DNA of 64,000 nt from Hypomyces perniciosus (GCA_008477525.1 SPDT01000004.1:1860001-1924000), one strand, 5' to 3'. Counted from the stretch's first letter, positions 11,014 to 21,057 are shown. Program-made: numbers and translations. Notes: generated by a model from the sequence alone, not told the origin.

Positions 11014-12207
11014 TCATCCTCGGAGCGCCTTGGAAATGGCCTCCAGTCCCGTCTCCAATTCCTCCCATGTAGGCCAGCCATAGCCCAAGCGGAAGAAGGT
11101 ATCATCTCGTTCAAACCACCGACCTGGTCCGACATAGGCACCATGTTCTTCCAAAAGTCGCTTATAAAAGGCCGCCGTGCCTCCAACGGGTTCGCGCTTC
11201 ATATGGATGAAACACATCACCCCAGCCTCTGGGCGCACCCATTCGATCAACTCACTCTCAGCTTCGACCCATGCTGCGACACGGTCCCTTCGGCGACGCA
11301 TCTCAGCCTTGGTCCCCGCCAGCAATTCTTCGCGGCGCGATAAAATTTGTTCGGCAATGAGCTCATCCAAAACACTGCCGCTAATGCTAATCTGTTCTTT
11401 GGCTGCCAGGAAGGTATCCTGAAGGACTTTGTTGGTTGTAGACAACCAGCCGATCCGGATCCCTGGCACACCGTAGGCCTTGGACATGGAAGAGACGCCG
11501 ATGACATGCTCACCGAGAGAAGCTGCCGCTGGAATCGCGAGTTCCTGGTTGTTGTGGTCGCTGTAGGTGAGATCTATGTATGTTTCGTCTATCAGAAGAT
11601 AGCATCCCTTGTCTTTGGCGAGAGAAGCTAGAGCTCGGAGCTCTGCGGCACTGTACATTGTGCCAGTTGGGTTGTTAGGCGAGCAAATGCTAATAAGCTT
11701 GGTGACGCCTGGACGAATTACCGCAGTGATACGTTCAATGTCCAAGCGGAAGTCTGATTCAAACGCCAGGTCGACAAAGGTAATATTGCATCCAATAGCG
11801 CGGGGCGTTTCTAAATTGGTCGCATAATTGGGCCGAGTAACCACAAGGTGGTCTTTGGGACCGAGCAACGACGTCGCAACGATGAACAGAGATGTCGAAG
11901 CGCCCGCGGTAACGAGAATGTCTTCTGCGGTCAGAGAGCCCTTCGAAGCCCCGGCGACTAGAGACCGGATCTTGCTGCTCCCTTTGTGTTCCGTATAGGT
12001 GAGGACGAGGCTTTGTGGGATGGAGATTCCCAAGCTATCAAGCGTCTGGTCAGAGATGGCGCTCTCGGACAAATTATAACGAATGACGGCGCCGACTTCC
12101 TCAGGCGCCTCTTTCTCAATTGCCATGCGTTGATAGTTCATTTTGATAGTTTGTCTTGGAAGTGGGGGGCGATGAATTGTGGATGATGACAGGACGACTG
12201 GAAGCAT
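11014..12207 (-). CDS. PLP-dependent class I/II aminotransferase-fold enzyme
   Basis: A single-exon gene of 397 residues. It has the hallmarks of a fold-type I PLP enzyme. SPNNPTG (residues 177-183) supplies the cofactor-ring asparagine. LIDETY contains Asp207, which pairs with the pyridine nitrogen. SMSKAYG places the Schiff-base lysine at 243. RIGW (Arg251) and FFRLGYG (Arg373) are the phosphate and carboxylate contacts. The start at 12207 is an ATG; a second ATG (MNYQRMAIEK, residue 23) is also plausible because the conserved part starts at VRYNLSES-like sequence. The SKAYGVPGIRIGW signature and C-terminal region resemble the branch that includes capreomycidine-synthase-like enzymes. So it may make or cyclise an unusual amino acid rather than simply transaminate. 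It is co-directional with the P450 gene behind it (269 bases apart). The substrate is unknown. Confidence 0.88.
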   Translation of the reverse strand: MLPVVLSSSTIHRPPLPRQTIKMNYQRMAIEKEAPEEVGAVIRYNLSESAISDQTLDSLGISIPQSLVLTYTEHKGSSKIRSLVAGASKGSLTAEDILVTAGASTSLFIVATSLLGPKDHLVVTRPNYATNLETPRAIGCNITFVDLAFESDFRLDIERITAVIRPGVTKLISICSPNNPTGTMYSAAELRALASLAKDKGCYLLIDETYIDLTYSDHNNQELAIPAAASLGEHVIGVSSMSKAYGVPGIRIGWLSTTNKVLQDTFLAAKEQISISGSVLDELIAEQILSRREELLAGTKAEMRRRRDRVAAWVEAESELIEWVRPEAGVMCFIHMKREPVGGTAAFYKRLLEEHGAYVGPGRWFERDDTFFRLGYGWPTWEELETGLEAISKALRG

Positions 12208-12476
12208 GTGAGTGGGATGGCCTTGTTTCTATATCTATTACATCCTTATAATGGATCTGTCAAAGGTAACATCAAATGTGGGGCAGTTAATGCTGTGGAA
12301 TCTAGTGACAATGCGGCTTTTACTGTTTTACTATTCCGAGCTTTGGTGTGATGGAGAGTCGCACAACAGGCTGGGCATTACGTGTCACAAGATCCGATCT
12401 TCAGAACCAACATCATAAGCGACTCCTCTACCTTTCCACAGAGTCTGAGGCCTATATCAATTAAAATCCCCTTCTA

Positions 12477-14078
12477 CTAATTCGATTGGACTGGTCCATC
12501 TTGCTTCTCAATGCTCTCAAATCGAACCACGCATTCCAGGGCTTTTGGCACTGCGTCATGGGTGCTGCATTGCCACATCGATTCCGCATTCGAAGATGCC
12601 GTCATGATAGTCTCATATCGCATATACAACGTCGCAATGAGCAACTTTATCTCCATTGTAGCGAGCGCTTTGCCCAGACATATACGTCCACCGTACCCAA
12701 AGGGAATGAGCTGAGCTTCACGAATCTTCAGACTCTGTTCGTCCCCGTCAAGCCACCGTTCAGGAATGAACTGATCAGGGTCTGGGAAAATTTCCTCATC
12801 TTTGTGGAGAGCTACAATCGAGCTGGTAACAATGGTGTCTTCCGGGAGGTGAACACCAGAGAGAGTATATCCTCCCTTGGGGATGATGCGCTCGGCTCGC
12901 CCACTGGACGCCGGATGTAGGCGATAGACCTCACGCAAGCAGGCCTCCAATATCGGAGCTCCGTCGTTGACATCGGCAAATGACAAAGAGCCATCGCTCT
13001 GTAAAGGCAAGGCATTTAATTCTTCTCGAATCTTCTGCTGCCACTGCGGATGCTCAGTCAATCGCCAGATCAGATAAGTAGCCGTCACAGCGACCGTAGC
13101 CTCGGCGGCGTTGATGTTATCGAGGACTTCGGCAGCGATAAATCCGGGTTCAAGAGGCTCGGAATCCCCACCTTCGTGAGTCTGCAACAGGCGTCGAAGC
13201 AGAGATCGTGAATTAAAAAGGAGAGGGTCATTCATGGCTGCGGAAATCCGCCCCTGGCACCAGCTTTCAAGCTTGTCATCCGCCAGGAGGTAGCCAAGAC
13301 TTGGACTCAATCTCCCAAAGAACTTTGAAAGGTACGAGAAGGCAGTCGGATAGCGGACGCGAAATGGACCAGCGAACTGTAGATGCTTGAGTTCCTTGAG
13401 GAGGCTACGTTCGGGACAGACACGCTCAACGCATTGTGTGCAGTGATCCGGCCCCAGGACTAGGTAGGTAATGATGTCCAGCGCAAACCAGTCCGTCAGG
13501 CTATAGACATCGATATCTTGACCAGATTGTATTTGCTTGAGGACTGCTTGCGATCGGTCTTGGACGTGTTGCTCGATCTCGGGTAGCTTATAGATGGTTG
13601 ATGCCTGGTAGAAGGCGGAGGTCAACTTGCGCTTCTTGCGATGCTCCTCGTAGGGCTTTGTTGCAAAGACAGACCGCTTGCTGTATCCTATGAAGTTGTC
13701 AAAATAGTTGCTCTTCGCCCAACCGCGAGTGGCTCCATAGACCTCCCGCGTCGCTTCCAGGGTGGCCACGGAGACCTCGTTGGGCGCGATGCAGACAACA
13801 GGGCCATACTGCTTATGCCATTCGAAAATCTGATTGTTCCGGCAGTATCTGAGATCATAGGAGGCAAGATGGAAACTGGAAACCTTGCTCAACCACGGTC
13901 CGGGGACATGACCAAGCCGGACAGACCAAAGCGGATACGATATCCATCCGTAGGTCAGCAGGAGAATAGCCACCGCAATCAGAATAGGATACACTTCTGG
14001 TATAGGCAGGTAGCCTTCGATTGAAGCAATTGACGGTCGAGCGGTCCCATTGTACTGAATGGTAGAAACAAATCCCAT
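12477..14078 (-). CDS. Cytochrome P450 (intronless)
   Basis: This is a single exon of 533 residues, taking the first in-frame ATG (14078). An N-terminal membrane anchor lies at about residues 28-52 (YPILIAVAILLLTYGW), followed by a proline hinge (LGHVPGPWL). The K-helix reads LREVYRLHP (ExxR). The PERW segment is FIPERWL. The heme loop PFGYGGRICLGKA places the thiolate cysteine at about residue 467. The I-helix oxygen-activation motif reads NAAEAT: the acidic residue is kept, but the usual first threonine is alanine. It is an ER-bound monooxygenase by family. It is divergent from the second P450, sharing a 1.7-kb intergenic region, and sits head-to-tail upstream of the aminotransferase. I infer a tailoring role on the NRPS product or on a precursor amino acid; the substrate cannot be read from the sequence. 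Confidence 0.92.
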   Translation of the reverse strand: MGFVSTIQYNGTARPSIASIEGYLPIPEVYPILIAVAILLLTYGWISYPLWSVRLGHVPGPWLSKVSSFHLASYDLRYCRNNQIFEWHKQYGPVVCIAPNEVSVATLEATREVYGATRGWAKSNYFDNFIGYSKRSVFATKPYEEHRKKRKLTSAFYQASTIYKLPEIEQHVQDRSQAVLKQIQSGQDIDVYSLTDWFALDIITYLVLGPDHCTQCVERVCPERSLLKELKHLQFAGPFRVRYPTAFSYLSKFFGRLSPSLGYLLADDKLESWCQGRISAAMNDPLLFNSRSLLRRLLQTHEGGDSEPLEPGFIAAEVLDNINAAEATVAVTATYLIWRLTEHPQWQQKIREELNALPLQSDGSLSFADVNDGAPILEACLREVYRLHPASSGRAERIIPKGGYTLSGVHLPEDTIVTSSIVALHKDEEIFPDPDQFIPERWLDGDEQSLKIREAQLIPFGYGGRICLGKALATMEIKLLIATLYMRYETIMTASSNAESMWQCSTHDAVPKALECVVRFESIEKQDGPVQSN

Positions 14079-15776
14079 TATGGAGGGCGTAGGAGGTCGT
14101 GGTACGTGTAGCACGTGTTATTACTTGTGATTTATTTGCTCAATTGGACAAGATCAAACATATATCTACCATCAGGCGGTGGGTCGCAGATGGGAAAAAG
14201 CTTGGCCTCATCTGTATCAATTAAATAAACAATGGACCGGCAGTGAGGTGCCTTGTCTTGCCTAACAGCTAGCCATTCATTCTTGAGAGCCAGCGCAGCA
14301 GTGAAGTCATCTCTGATGCCCTGCCCTCCCCAGCGAACAAGACTCTCTCATGTAATCATTTTACCAAATCATAAATACCAGGCAAATCACATCATTGTAG
14401 GTCTCTGTCTTATCAGCCTATTATGTTTAGTACTTGGGGAAAATATCATCTAGGGGGCAGGTACGGAGGCGGAGTCATCTTCAGCTCTCCACTTTCAAAG
14501 AAGCGCATGAAGGAGCTGTAAGAGATGTGGATAGGTAGGAATAAAAGGCTCTTGGCAGCATCGATGTGCCGGTCGTTTTGAGAGGGGAAGCGAAAGTTCC
14601 AACGGAATGCATTCATACCTGCAGATATTTCGTAACGTTGCGTCATTAAGAGTCAAATTGCAACCAACCCTGCTGGGCATACGAAGCACAAAGCGGAGAG
14701 AATATCTAGTCGATAGAATTTTGACATGGAAGTTGGGGGCGACCTTGCGTGCTCGCGAGGCTCTCGATTATTGGAGGAGTGGCCCCCAATGGTGTCAATC
14801 GTCTACGACTGTAAATGTACCGAAGCCCGCTCTTGGGCATGAGAAACACATGCCCATGCTGCTCCGACAGCCAAAGCAATGTAGAGTGACAATGTGTTAT
14901 AGTTTAGTGTGACAACCTTTACGTTTGCAAACACAGCTCCGCTTGCAAGGTGCGTTTAGGCACGTAATGCAAGGTGCCTCAGCCAGCCATAGTAATTCCT
15001 CGGGCAGGTTTAGTCCTCAGAAACTTATGTACATCCCAGCCAACACCCTCTTCTGAAGATTTGCGTCAGCCATTATGGAGACAATACAGCCATTCGTTTC
15101 GTCATGGACCTGGTTTGAGAAGCTCGACAATTGTCATGGTGCAAGACAATGAAGCTATTGGCCACTAACGGCTGACCGAGATGCGGCCCGCAGGAGCTAG
15201 GAATGCCAAGCTTCGGCAGCTAATGAGCTCGCATATGTATTCCCCTCTTTCTACGGAGTAATGCTACCCTTTTAGATTACTAAAACTAACACGGAGAGCC
15301 CGCTTACCGGGGCACCGGTCTGACGACTCCAGTGGCCACCACAGTGTCGCATTTCAGATGGAGAAAAAACTACCTTGGCACGGAGTACCGTTTCGACGGA
15401 GCTTAATATAGCAGCGGGATGAGTTCTGGTACATTTGTTCCGCGTTTGTAGGGCTAGGTAATGTGATACTAGTGCCTGAGAAAATACCCCAGAGCGGCTT
15501 AATGTATCAACTGCTAGTAGTTTTACTGTTATATAGATGTATTATTTTATCATTTAAAAGTTAACACATAAATATTAGTTATTATTTTATAAAGCATTAT
15601 GGAAAATACACGACATAGGTACTCCGTACCTTTACTTACCTACTTGGTTCAGAAAACTGTGTGATGGCATGCATTTCTATTCGGTCCGCAGATTACACCA
15701 CCTAAAAACACAGAACAACGCATCATTTTACGAGAGCACGCTGTTTTATTCTTTTGTCAATCAAGCATCACCAACA
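14079..15776. promoter_or_regulatory. Divergent promoter region between the two P450 genes
   Basis: This 1.7-kb region separates oppositely transcribed P450 genes and must hold both promoters. It carries the palindrome TACGGAGTA at 15252-15260 and 15620-15628, and an A/T-rich block at about 15520-15610. No gene is supported; short open frames here lack motifs. I cannot assign individual binding sites. Confidence 0.45.
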
Positions 15777-18700
15777 ATGTCTCCGGTCCTTGTCCAAACC
15801 GAATTCTTTGACTTGCCCATCAAGATACCTTGGCTCGTTCTAGGCCTAACAGGTTTTGTCCTATGGAAAACTGCGGCTATCTTTTATAGACTCTGGTTCC
15901 ATCCTCTCTCTCACTTTCCCGGTCCGTTTCTGGGTCGCGCCTCTAGCATCTATCGCTCGTACTGGTTTCTTCATGGCAATGAGCAGGAAAACCATCTTCG
16001 GCTTCATCGCAAATATGGTATGCTCCCCCGTCTCAATCAGGCTGGCGATCCATTCCATTTCCATCCACGCAGCCTTAGCTGAGTGGATGGACGTCCATTT
16101 CAGTCAACGTGCAGTGGAATGGGTGGAATGGACGCCCAGAGCAGTCGCATGGAATGGATGGAAATGGAAATGGATGCGTGGATGGGGTTACCTAAATAGG
16201 AAAGGTATCGCGCTAATAGATTAGTTACTATATATAGTACTCACCACAGTCACTGTAACCATCTCAATGATCACCAAGCAACAAAATTCATTATACAGGA
16301 TATCTCTCTTATTATACATAATTAAAACAAGCACTTTCTTAATGAGCCCAGGCTCTAGCCAGTGCGCTATAAATAAAGTCTAGAGAGGGATAGTACATAC
16401 AATTCGCCCACCTGTTACTTCACGAGCTTCTATAAAGCTCAGTTCGGCAAGCGGATCGGTATCCGATAACTCAACCTCTTCAAGAAGCTTCTCCACACTT
16501 CGAATATATCCCCCACGAAGCCACGATCTCACCGTCTGCGTCATTCCAATTGTACTAGCATCCAGATTTGCCCGGTCATCTCGAACCATTCTGCCGGCCG
16601 TAGAGAAAAGTCTCTCAACGTCAGCAGACATTGGAAGAGTAGAAAGAACATCAAGGGCCATCCGTGATAGGCGAGGATATTCCTCCCGTCTGTCGCACCA
16701 ATAGCTGATGGGATCCAGGATCCTCTGATCCGATTTATGTACGTCTCGAAACCAATCGTTATATTCATCTCCCACAGCTGACGAAGCAGGAGTGAATGGC
16801 GACTGTAATAATGCCGGCGCCTGACGAGACTCCTCGCAGTACTCGTTGAAGGGATTTCGATAAGTTCGCTGCTTCTTCATAACCGGTTCTCGGTCTCGAG
16901 AAACGACCTGCGGATCGTATTGAGACCTATACAGCCCCTCCACAAGGGACTTTGCAGTCTGGATCCATTCTGGGCGATCTGCCCATATGTCCTCAAAGTA
17001 TCCCCAACGATATGCTGGATGAAGCGCGACAGCTGCATAATAGACCGGTGTCTCATCAAGCCGCGAGTAGTACTCATCAAGTTTCTTCCAGCAGAGATTA
17101 ATATTGACCTTGAAGTGCTCAGGGTCGGGATATCGATGAGCAGCGGCCTTATATACCTCCATTTTATTAAGCAGGTACTCGTAGCCAAACATAAGATCCC
17201 AAGAGCATCCATATGCTTTAGTATAGCCATACTTTCGCATCCGCTGTCGACCGTCACCTTCAAGGGTAATTAAAACATGCTCAAAATGTTGGAGGACCTC
17301 GTTAAAAAGAGCGATAATATTCCAATCCTTCTCATCGAGTTTGTTGTCATCCCTGAGACAAAGTGGCATTTCACTCCTCGACTTCTTTCCCCTTAAAATT
17401 GACCCTTCCCACTCGTTTTTCTGCCTATACCAGAGTTCTTCAAGGAAGTCCTTCAGGAGAAGAGCGCGTCGGATCATGTAAAGAGTAGAAAGCCAACGAG
17501 TTACCACATCAGTAATGACATCTAGAGGCTTTTTTGCTTGTATTGTCGGATCCTCAGACTTCTCGAACGCGACCAACTGAAGAGACCGAAGGAGATTAGT
17601 TAGTAAGTCTGAACGATGAATCCAAACGACAAGGTTATGGAGTTTCCCAATAGGGCCTTTCCGTCTCCACATCTCATGGGCCTTCGCATTAAGCGCCTCA
17701 TTTCCAAGGATATCATCCTCAAATGCCTCAGAGTCATGGCCAAATAGCAGCGCTTTAACAGCAAGATTAAGGATATGGCCAAAGCAGCGTAATCGCCGGG
17801 TTTCTCCCTTAAAGCCCAGCGCTTTTCCGATTTCCTTCATCGCTGTATCGTTGTTGCTGGCGTTATCAAGTGTAAAGTATCCGACCTTCTGGGTTATATC
17901 ATAGCTCCGAAGGATATCGACAACATGAGCAGCAATATTCTCCCCAGAATGACGATCGACAAGCTCTGGAAGTCCAAGGACAAGTTTTTGTGGCTGGCCA
18001 ACGGTATCAAGAAAATAGCAAACGATTCCATATAGAGCATGGCGATTATTCGACCTCCAGCCATCGAACGCTATGTGAATCAGCCCTGGGGCTGCCGCCA
18101 ACACTCGCTTTATTTCCTCTATGTTTTCTTCGTACACCTTAAGGATGCGTCTGCGAACGGTATCGTGGGTGATATGTGCCTCGGTCGTCTTCACGAGGGG
18201 ATTGAGGTACTCGAAAACTGCGCGGAGGTACGGATCTTCGCTTTGTCGGAAGGAGGAATTACTGTTGATGATCCAACAGACTACCAAGCGCTGGAAGGCT
18301 AATCGATCAAAACGGCCGATGATCTGGTTGGCAATCTGCTGTTCTCGCGAGTTATATGTGTTCAGCTTCATCATCTCGGCGATATTCCTTGATGACGTAT
18401 TCTCTTTTGCTTTACTTGGCGGCTTCCGCCTGCCTGAAGGATCCCAGATACTGTGGTCGGTCCAGAGGTGGATCTCTGCGTTCTGTGTGCCATTCGAGGC
18501 AGTCGAGTGAGGTTTTTGCTTACTACTCTTTACGCAGACCTTGCAAACCCATCGCCGCTTTGTATCATCGTCGCTCTTCTCGATATCGTAACCGAATTGC
18601 CATATCCATGACGATATGGATGCGCAACGCTGGGATTGAGTATACCCAGGGAAGTATTTCCAAGGGAAAAGGTCCCACAGGTTCTCCTGGTCCTCCTGGG

Positions 18701-21057
18701 CCTGTATCTGAGGATGCATAGGGTTAATAAATTATGCTTATGGCGATTCCATTAATAAAAAATTCATATACGAAGTACATAGAACCCTTTCTCCTAATAG
18801 AAGTTCAACGCGCCTGAACGCGGTAACTAAGAACGCGAAATCTCCACGCTCCTGGCTACCAAAAAAAAAAAATCTTCCATAATCACTACTAACATATGTA
18901 AGAGCAAAATGTATAGTGATTTGTTAGTGGTGACTTAAGTTTAGCGTCCCTCTAGTTTTATACTAGGCTAAGTGATGCAGGTATTTTTATAGCTTAACTT
19001 GATGCGAAAACCTGACAGTTATTACGGAGTACATAAATACAGTTTTTAAAAAAGATATTTATTATAATTGGAATAGAGTTGGCCTTTCTAGCAATATACT
19101 AAAATATATATAATAAGATTCATTTCTCTCTATATAGCTATATATTAAATGCATATAGATTTAGTTTCGTTTACCTACTCTTCCAATGATATATAGGGTA
19201 TGTTGGCGGAGGGTCAGGTAGAACAAGCACGGAGTCTCTGGTAATGATGTCACTGACTTGGGCAATGGTAAGTATACTATTTTAGGGTGATGATTAAGCG
19301 CCCCCCTGCTTCCATTTCCATCCACGGGACCCTTCCGTGGATGGATGGATTATGTAATGGCAGGCGCGATGGAATGGATGGAAATGGATGCACGGGCCAT
19401 TCATTTCCATAAATGGACGCCCGTGGAAATGGACGTGGAATGGATCGCCACCCTGGTCTCAATGTCCATGTGCTCTTAAGCCAAGCCTGAGTCCCGACCT
19501 CCGTTACTAACCACAGCGTATTTCCAGGGCCTGTTGTGCGATACAGTCCCAATGGCCTCATCGTCAATGACCCAACACTCATTCCTGTCATCTATCATAT
19601 GAAAGCAGACAAGACAAATTTCAATGCAGCAAACTTCGGGTCTGTAACCACTTTCACAATGATGAGCCACAAGGACCACGTTGCATCAAAGAAAAGGATC
19701 AGCCATGCGGTAAGGCTTCGAACTTTAGGGCGATCCCAACTGGTAGAAATACATCAGCCAGCTAATGAAGATACAACAATATCCAGTATACAATGAAGAA
19801 CATGCTGATCTTTGAGACCGAGATCGATAATCGCCTGGATGAATTGATCGCGATCCTTTCAAGGGCCGCCGCGAAGGAGAAAGGAATCGACTCCCTATTC
19901 CATTTACAGTAGGTGGAACCAGTCAGCATCTCATCAAGCCAGAACGCTAACTCATCTCTCAAAGTTGGTTCAACTTTGACGTTGTCAGTCAGCTGTGTTT
20001 TGGCAAACCTTTTGGCTTCCTAAAAGAAGAAAGAGACGTCCATGGTTTGATCCAAAAGTTCGCAGATACTATCTGGCTTGGGGAATTCCTGGCTATTCAG
20101 GAGAACCTGGCTTGGTATGTGCGCTGTACCAAAATTGGGCGGTATCTGTTCATGGTTCGCCCTACAGATACCCGGGGCATTGGAGCGGTGATGGGACAAA
20201 GAGACCGAGTCGTCGACTCAATGGTAGGCCCCAACCGCGAGATCAAAGAGGAGCTGGTAGAAAATAGTCTCCTGTCCAGGTTTCTATCAGCACGAAATGC
20301 CGACGGTTCCCCCATGGACATGAGGGAGATCAAAAACGAGTTACTAACCGCGATGTTAGGCTCCCCTTCCCCTTACATTAGCACAAGTTTGAATTGACAC
20401 AATGAGTTAGACAAGCCGGGTCTGAAACCACGTCGCTCAATCTCGCCCAGATAGTCTTTCACATTGCCCGCAATGCCGACATTCAAAAAACCCTTCAAAA
20501 GGAACTTGACGACGCCGAGAACTCAGGAACCATTCCCTCGCGAGAATCCATCGTTAGCTACCACCAAGTGTCCCACTTACCCTACCTTAGTGCTTGCATT
20601 CGCGAATCGTTGCGTTACTGTCCCTCAAACGCACAAATTCCACGTGCATCTCCTGAGATGGGGCTGGAGCTTGACGGGAAATACGTGCCCCCAGGCACGT
20701 ATGTCTCCACAAGCGCATGGATTGTCGGCCGTGACGAAAAGTTGTATGGTGATGACCCCCATGTCTTCCGACCTACCCGTTGGCTGGAGGCATCACCAGA
20801 TCAACTTAAGCAAAGGGACAGGTTCGACATGATATTTGGATATGGGGCGAGGAAATGTCTCGGAAGGCATCTAGCGTCTATCCAACTTTGGAAGGTCATC
20901 GCAGAAGTATGTCTTTTAGAGCAATGGTGCAAACCGATCTCATGCTGATGTTTTTCAGATATTCCGTCGATTTGAGGTTGAAGTTGAGGACCAAAACTTT
21001 CAACCCTGTGGGATCCCATTGAACTGGCATGTGACCTTCCGCGCCCGAGAGGCATAA
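15777..21057 (+). CDS. Cytochrome P450 with a hAT transposon in intron 1
   Basis: I assemble six exons: 15777-16017, 19528-19709, 19787-19908, 19965-20354, 20411-20906 and 20959-21057, giving 509 residues with no stop. Exon 1 encodes the membrane anchor (IPWLVLGLTGFVLW) and hinge (FHPLSHFPGP), and ends in KYG. Exon 2 resumes PVVRYSPNGL, the expected continuation. Later motifs are I-helix AGSETTS, K-helix RESLR (ExxR), FRPTRW, and heme loop FGYGARKCLG with Cys461. Intron 1 is 3,510 bases because it contains a 3,418-bp hAT element; without it and one target-site copy the intron is 84 bases, with branch-like TTACTAAC and an AG at 19526-19527. Intron 4 is the least certain: I use GT at 20355 and AG at 20410; a GC-AG intron with slightly different ends would read MLAGSET. 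If intron 1 is not spliced, translation stops at 16082 after 101 residues. By position it is a tailoring monooxygenase of the cluster. Confidence 0.85.
16030..16037 (+). repeat. hAT target-site duplication, left copy
   Basis: GTCTCAAT precedes the left terminal repeat and is identical to 19456-19463. Eight bases is the length typical of hAT insertions. Confidence 0.92.
16038..16190. repeat. Left terminal and subterminal repeats of hAT
   Basis: After the 20-bp terminal repeat come several ATTCCATTTCCATCC / GGAATGGATGGAAATGG units in both orientations. They are likely transposase-binding sites, by analogy with other hAT elements. Confidence 0.7.
16380..18719 (-). CDS. hAT family transposase
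   Basis: This is a single frame of 779 residues from ATG at 18719. A BED-type zinc finger lies at about residues 35-95: CKVC, then H-x5-H in IHLWTDHSIW. The RNase H-like catalytic core includes the first Asp region IAFDGWRSNNRHALYG, the second Asp in FTLDNASNND, and the conserved CFGHILNLAVKALL helix. The C-terminal hAT dimerisation domain reads YPRLSRMALDVLSTLPMS, then ADVERLFSTAGRM with the catalytic Glu near residue 702. No stop or frameshift is seen, so the enzyme looks functional. It would cut and reinsert the surrounding element by a hairpin-forming hAT mechanism. Its transcription runs opposite to the host P450 gene, so antisense interference is possible. Confidence 0.95.
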   Translation of the reverse strand: MHPQIQAQEDQENLWDLFPWKYFPGYTQSQRCASISSWIWQFGYDIEKSDDDTKRRWVCKVCVKSSKQKPHSTASNGTQNAEIHLWTDHSIWDPSGRRKPPSKAKENTSSRNIAEMMKLNTYNSREQQIANQIIGRFDRLAFQRLVVCWIINSNSSFRQSEDPYLRAVFEYLNPLVKTTEAHITHDTVRRRILKVYEENIEEIKRVLAAAPGLIHIAFDGWRSNNRHALYGIVCYFLDTVGQPQKLVLGLPELVDRHSGENIAAHVVDILRSYDITQKVGYFTLDNASNNDTAMKEIGKALGFKGETRRLRCFGHILNLAVKALLFGHDSEAFEDDILGNEALNAKAHEMWRRKGPIGKLHNLVVWIHRSDLLTNLLRSLQLVAFEKSEDPTIQAKKPLDVITDVVTRWLSTLYMIRRALLLKDFLEELWYRQKNEWEGSILRGKKSRSEMPLCLRDDNKLDEKDWNIIALFNEVLQHFEHVLITLEGDGRQRMRKYGYTKAYGCSWDLMFGYEYLLNKMEVYKAAAHRYPDPEHFKVNINLCWKKLDEYYSRLDETPVYYAAVALHPAYRWGYFEDIWADRPEWIQTAKSLVEGLYRSQYDPQVVSRDREPVMKKQRTYRNPFNEYCEESRQAPALLQSPFTPASSAVGDEYNDWFRDVHKSDQRILDPISYWCDRREEYPRLSRMALDVLSTLPMSADVERLFSTAGRMVRDDRANLDASTIGMTQTVRSWLRGGYIRSVEKLLEEVELSDTDPLAELSFIEAREVTGGRIVCTIPL
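19297..19455. repeat. Right terminal and subterminal repeats of hAT
   Basis: Dense GGATGGA / GGAAATGGA / CCATTTCCATCC units run into the right terminal inverted repeat at 19436-19455, mirroring the left end. Confidence 0.7.
19456..19463 (+). repeat. hAT target-site duplication, right copy
   Basis: GTCTCAAT immediately follows the right terminal repeat, a perfect match to 16030-16037. Confidence 0.92.

Larger units (their letters stand above)
16038..19455 (-). mobile_element. Complete hAT DNA transposon, 3,418 bp
   Basis: The element is bounded by 20-bp terminal inverted repeats: CAGGCTGGCGATCCATTCCA at 16038-16057 and, on the minus strand, CAGGGTGGCGATCCATTCCA at 19436-19455. They differ by one base, and begin with CAGG/CAGGG as in hAT elements. 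Identical 8-bp duplications flank it. It carries one long uninterrupted transposase frame on the minus strand. Both ends (about 16050-16190 and 19300-19440) are packed with GGAATGGA/GGAAATGGA-type units in both orientations, the usual form of subterminal transposase-binding sites. The intact frame and perfect duplication suggest a recent, possibly still active copy. It sits antisense within intron 1 of the P450 gene. Confidence 0.95.

Noticed and set aside
20355..20410. GC-AG intron in the second P450 giving AMLAGSET
   Set aside because: It gives an attractive protein reading, but a GT-AG intron (20355-20410) also restores the frame as AIQAGSETTS without needing a rare donor. Kept as an alternative only.
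15777..21057. The hAT insertion as a simple knock-out of the P450
   Set aside because: The element lies wholly within an intron whose original splice sites and branch site remain, and all six exons join without a stop. Disruption is possible but not shown by the sequence.
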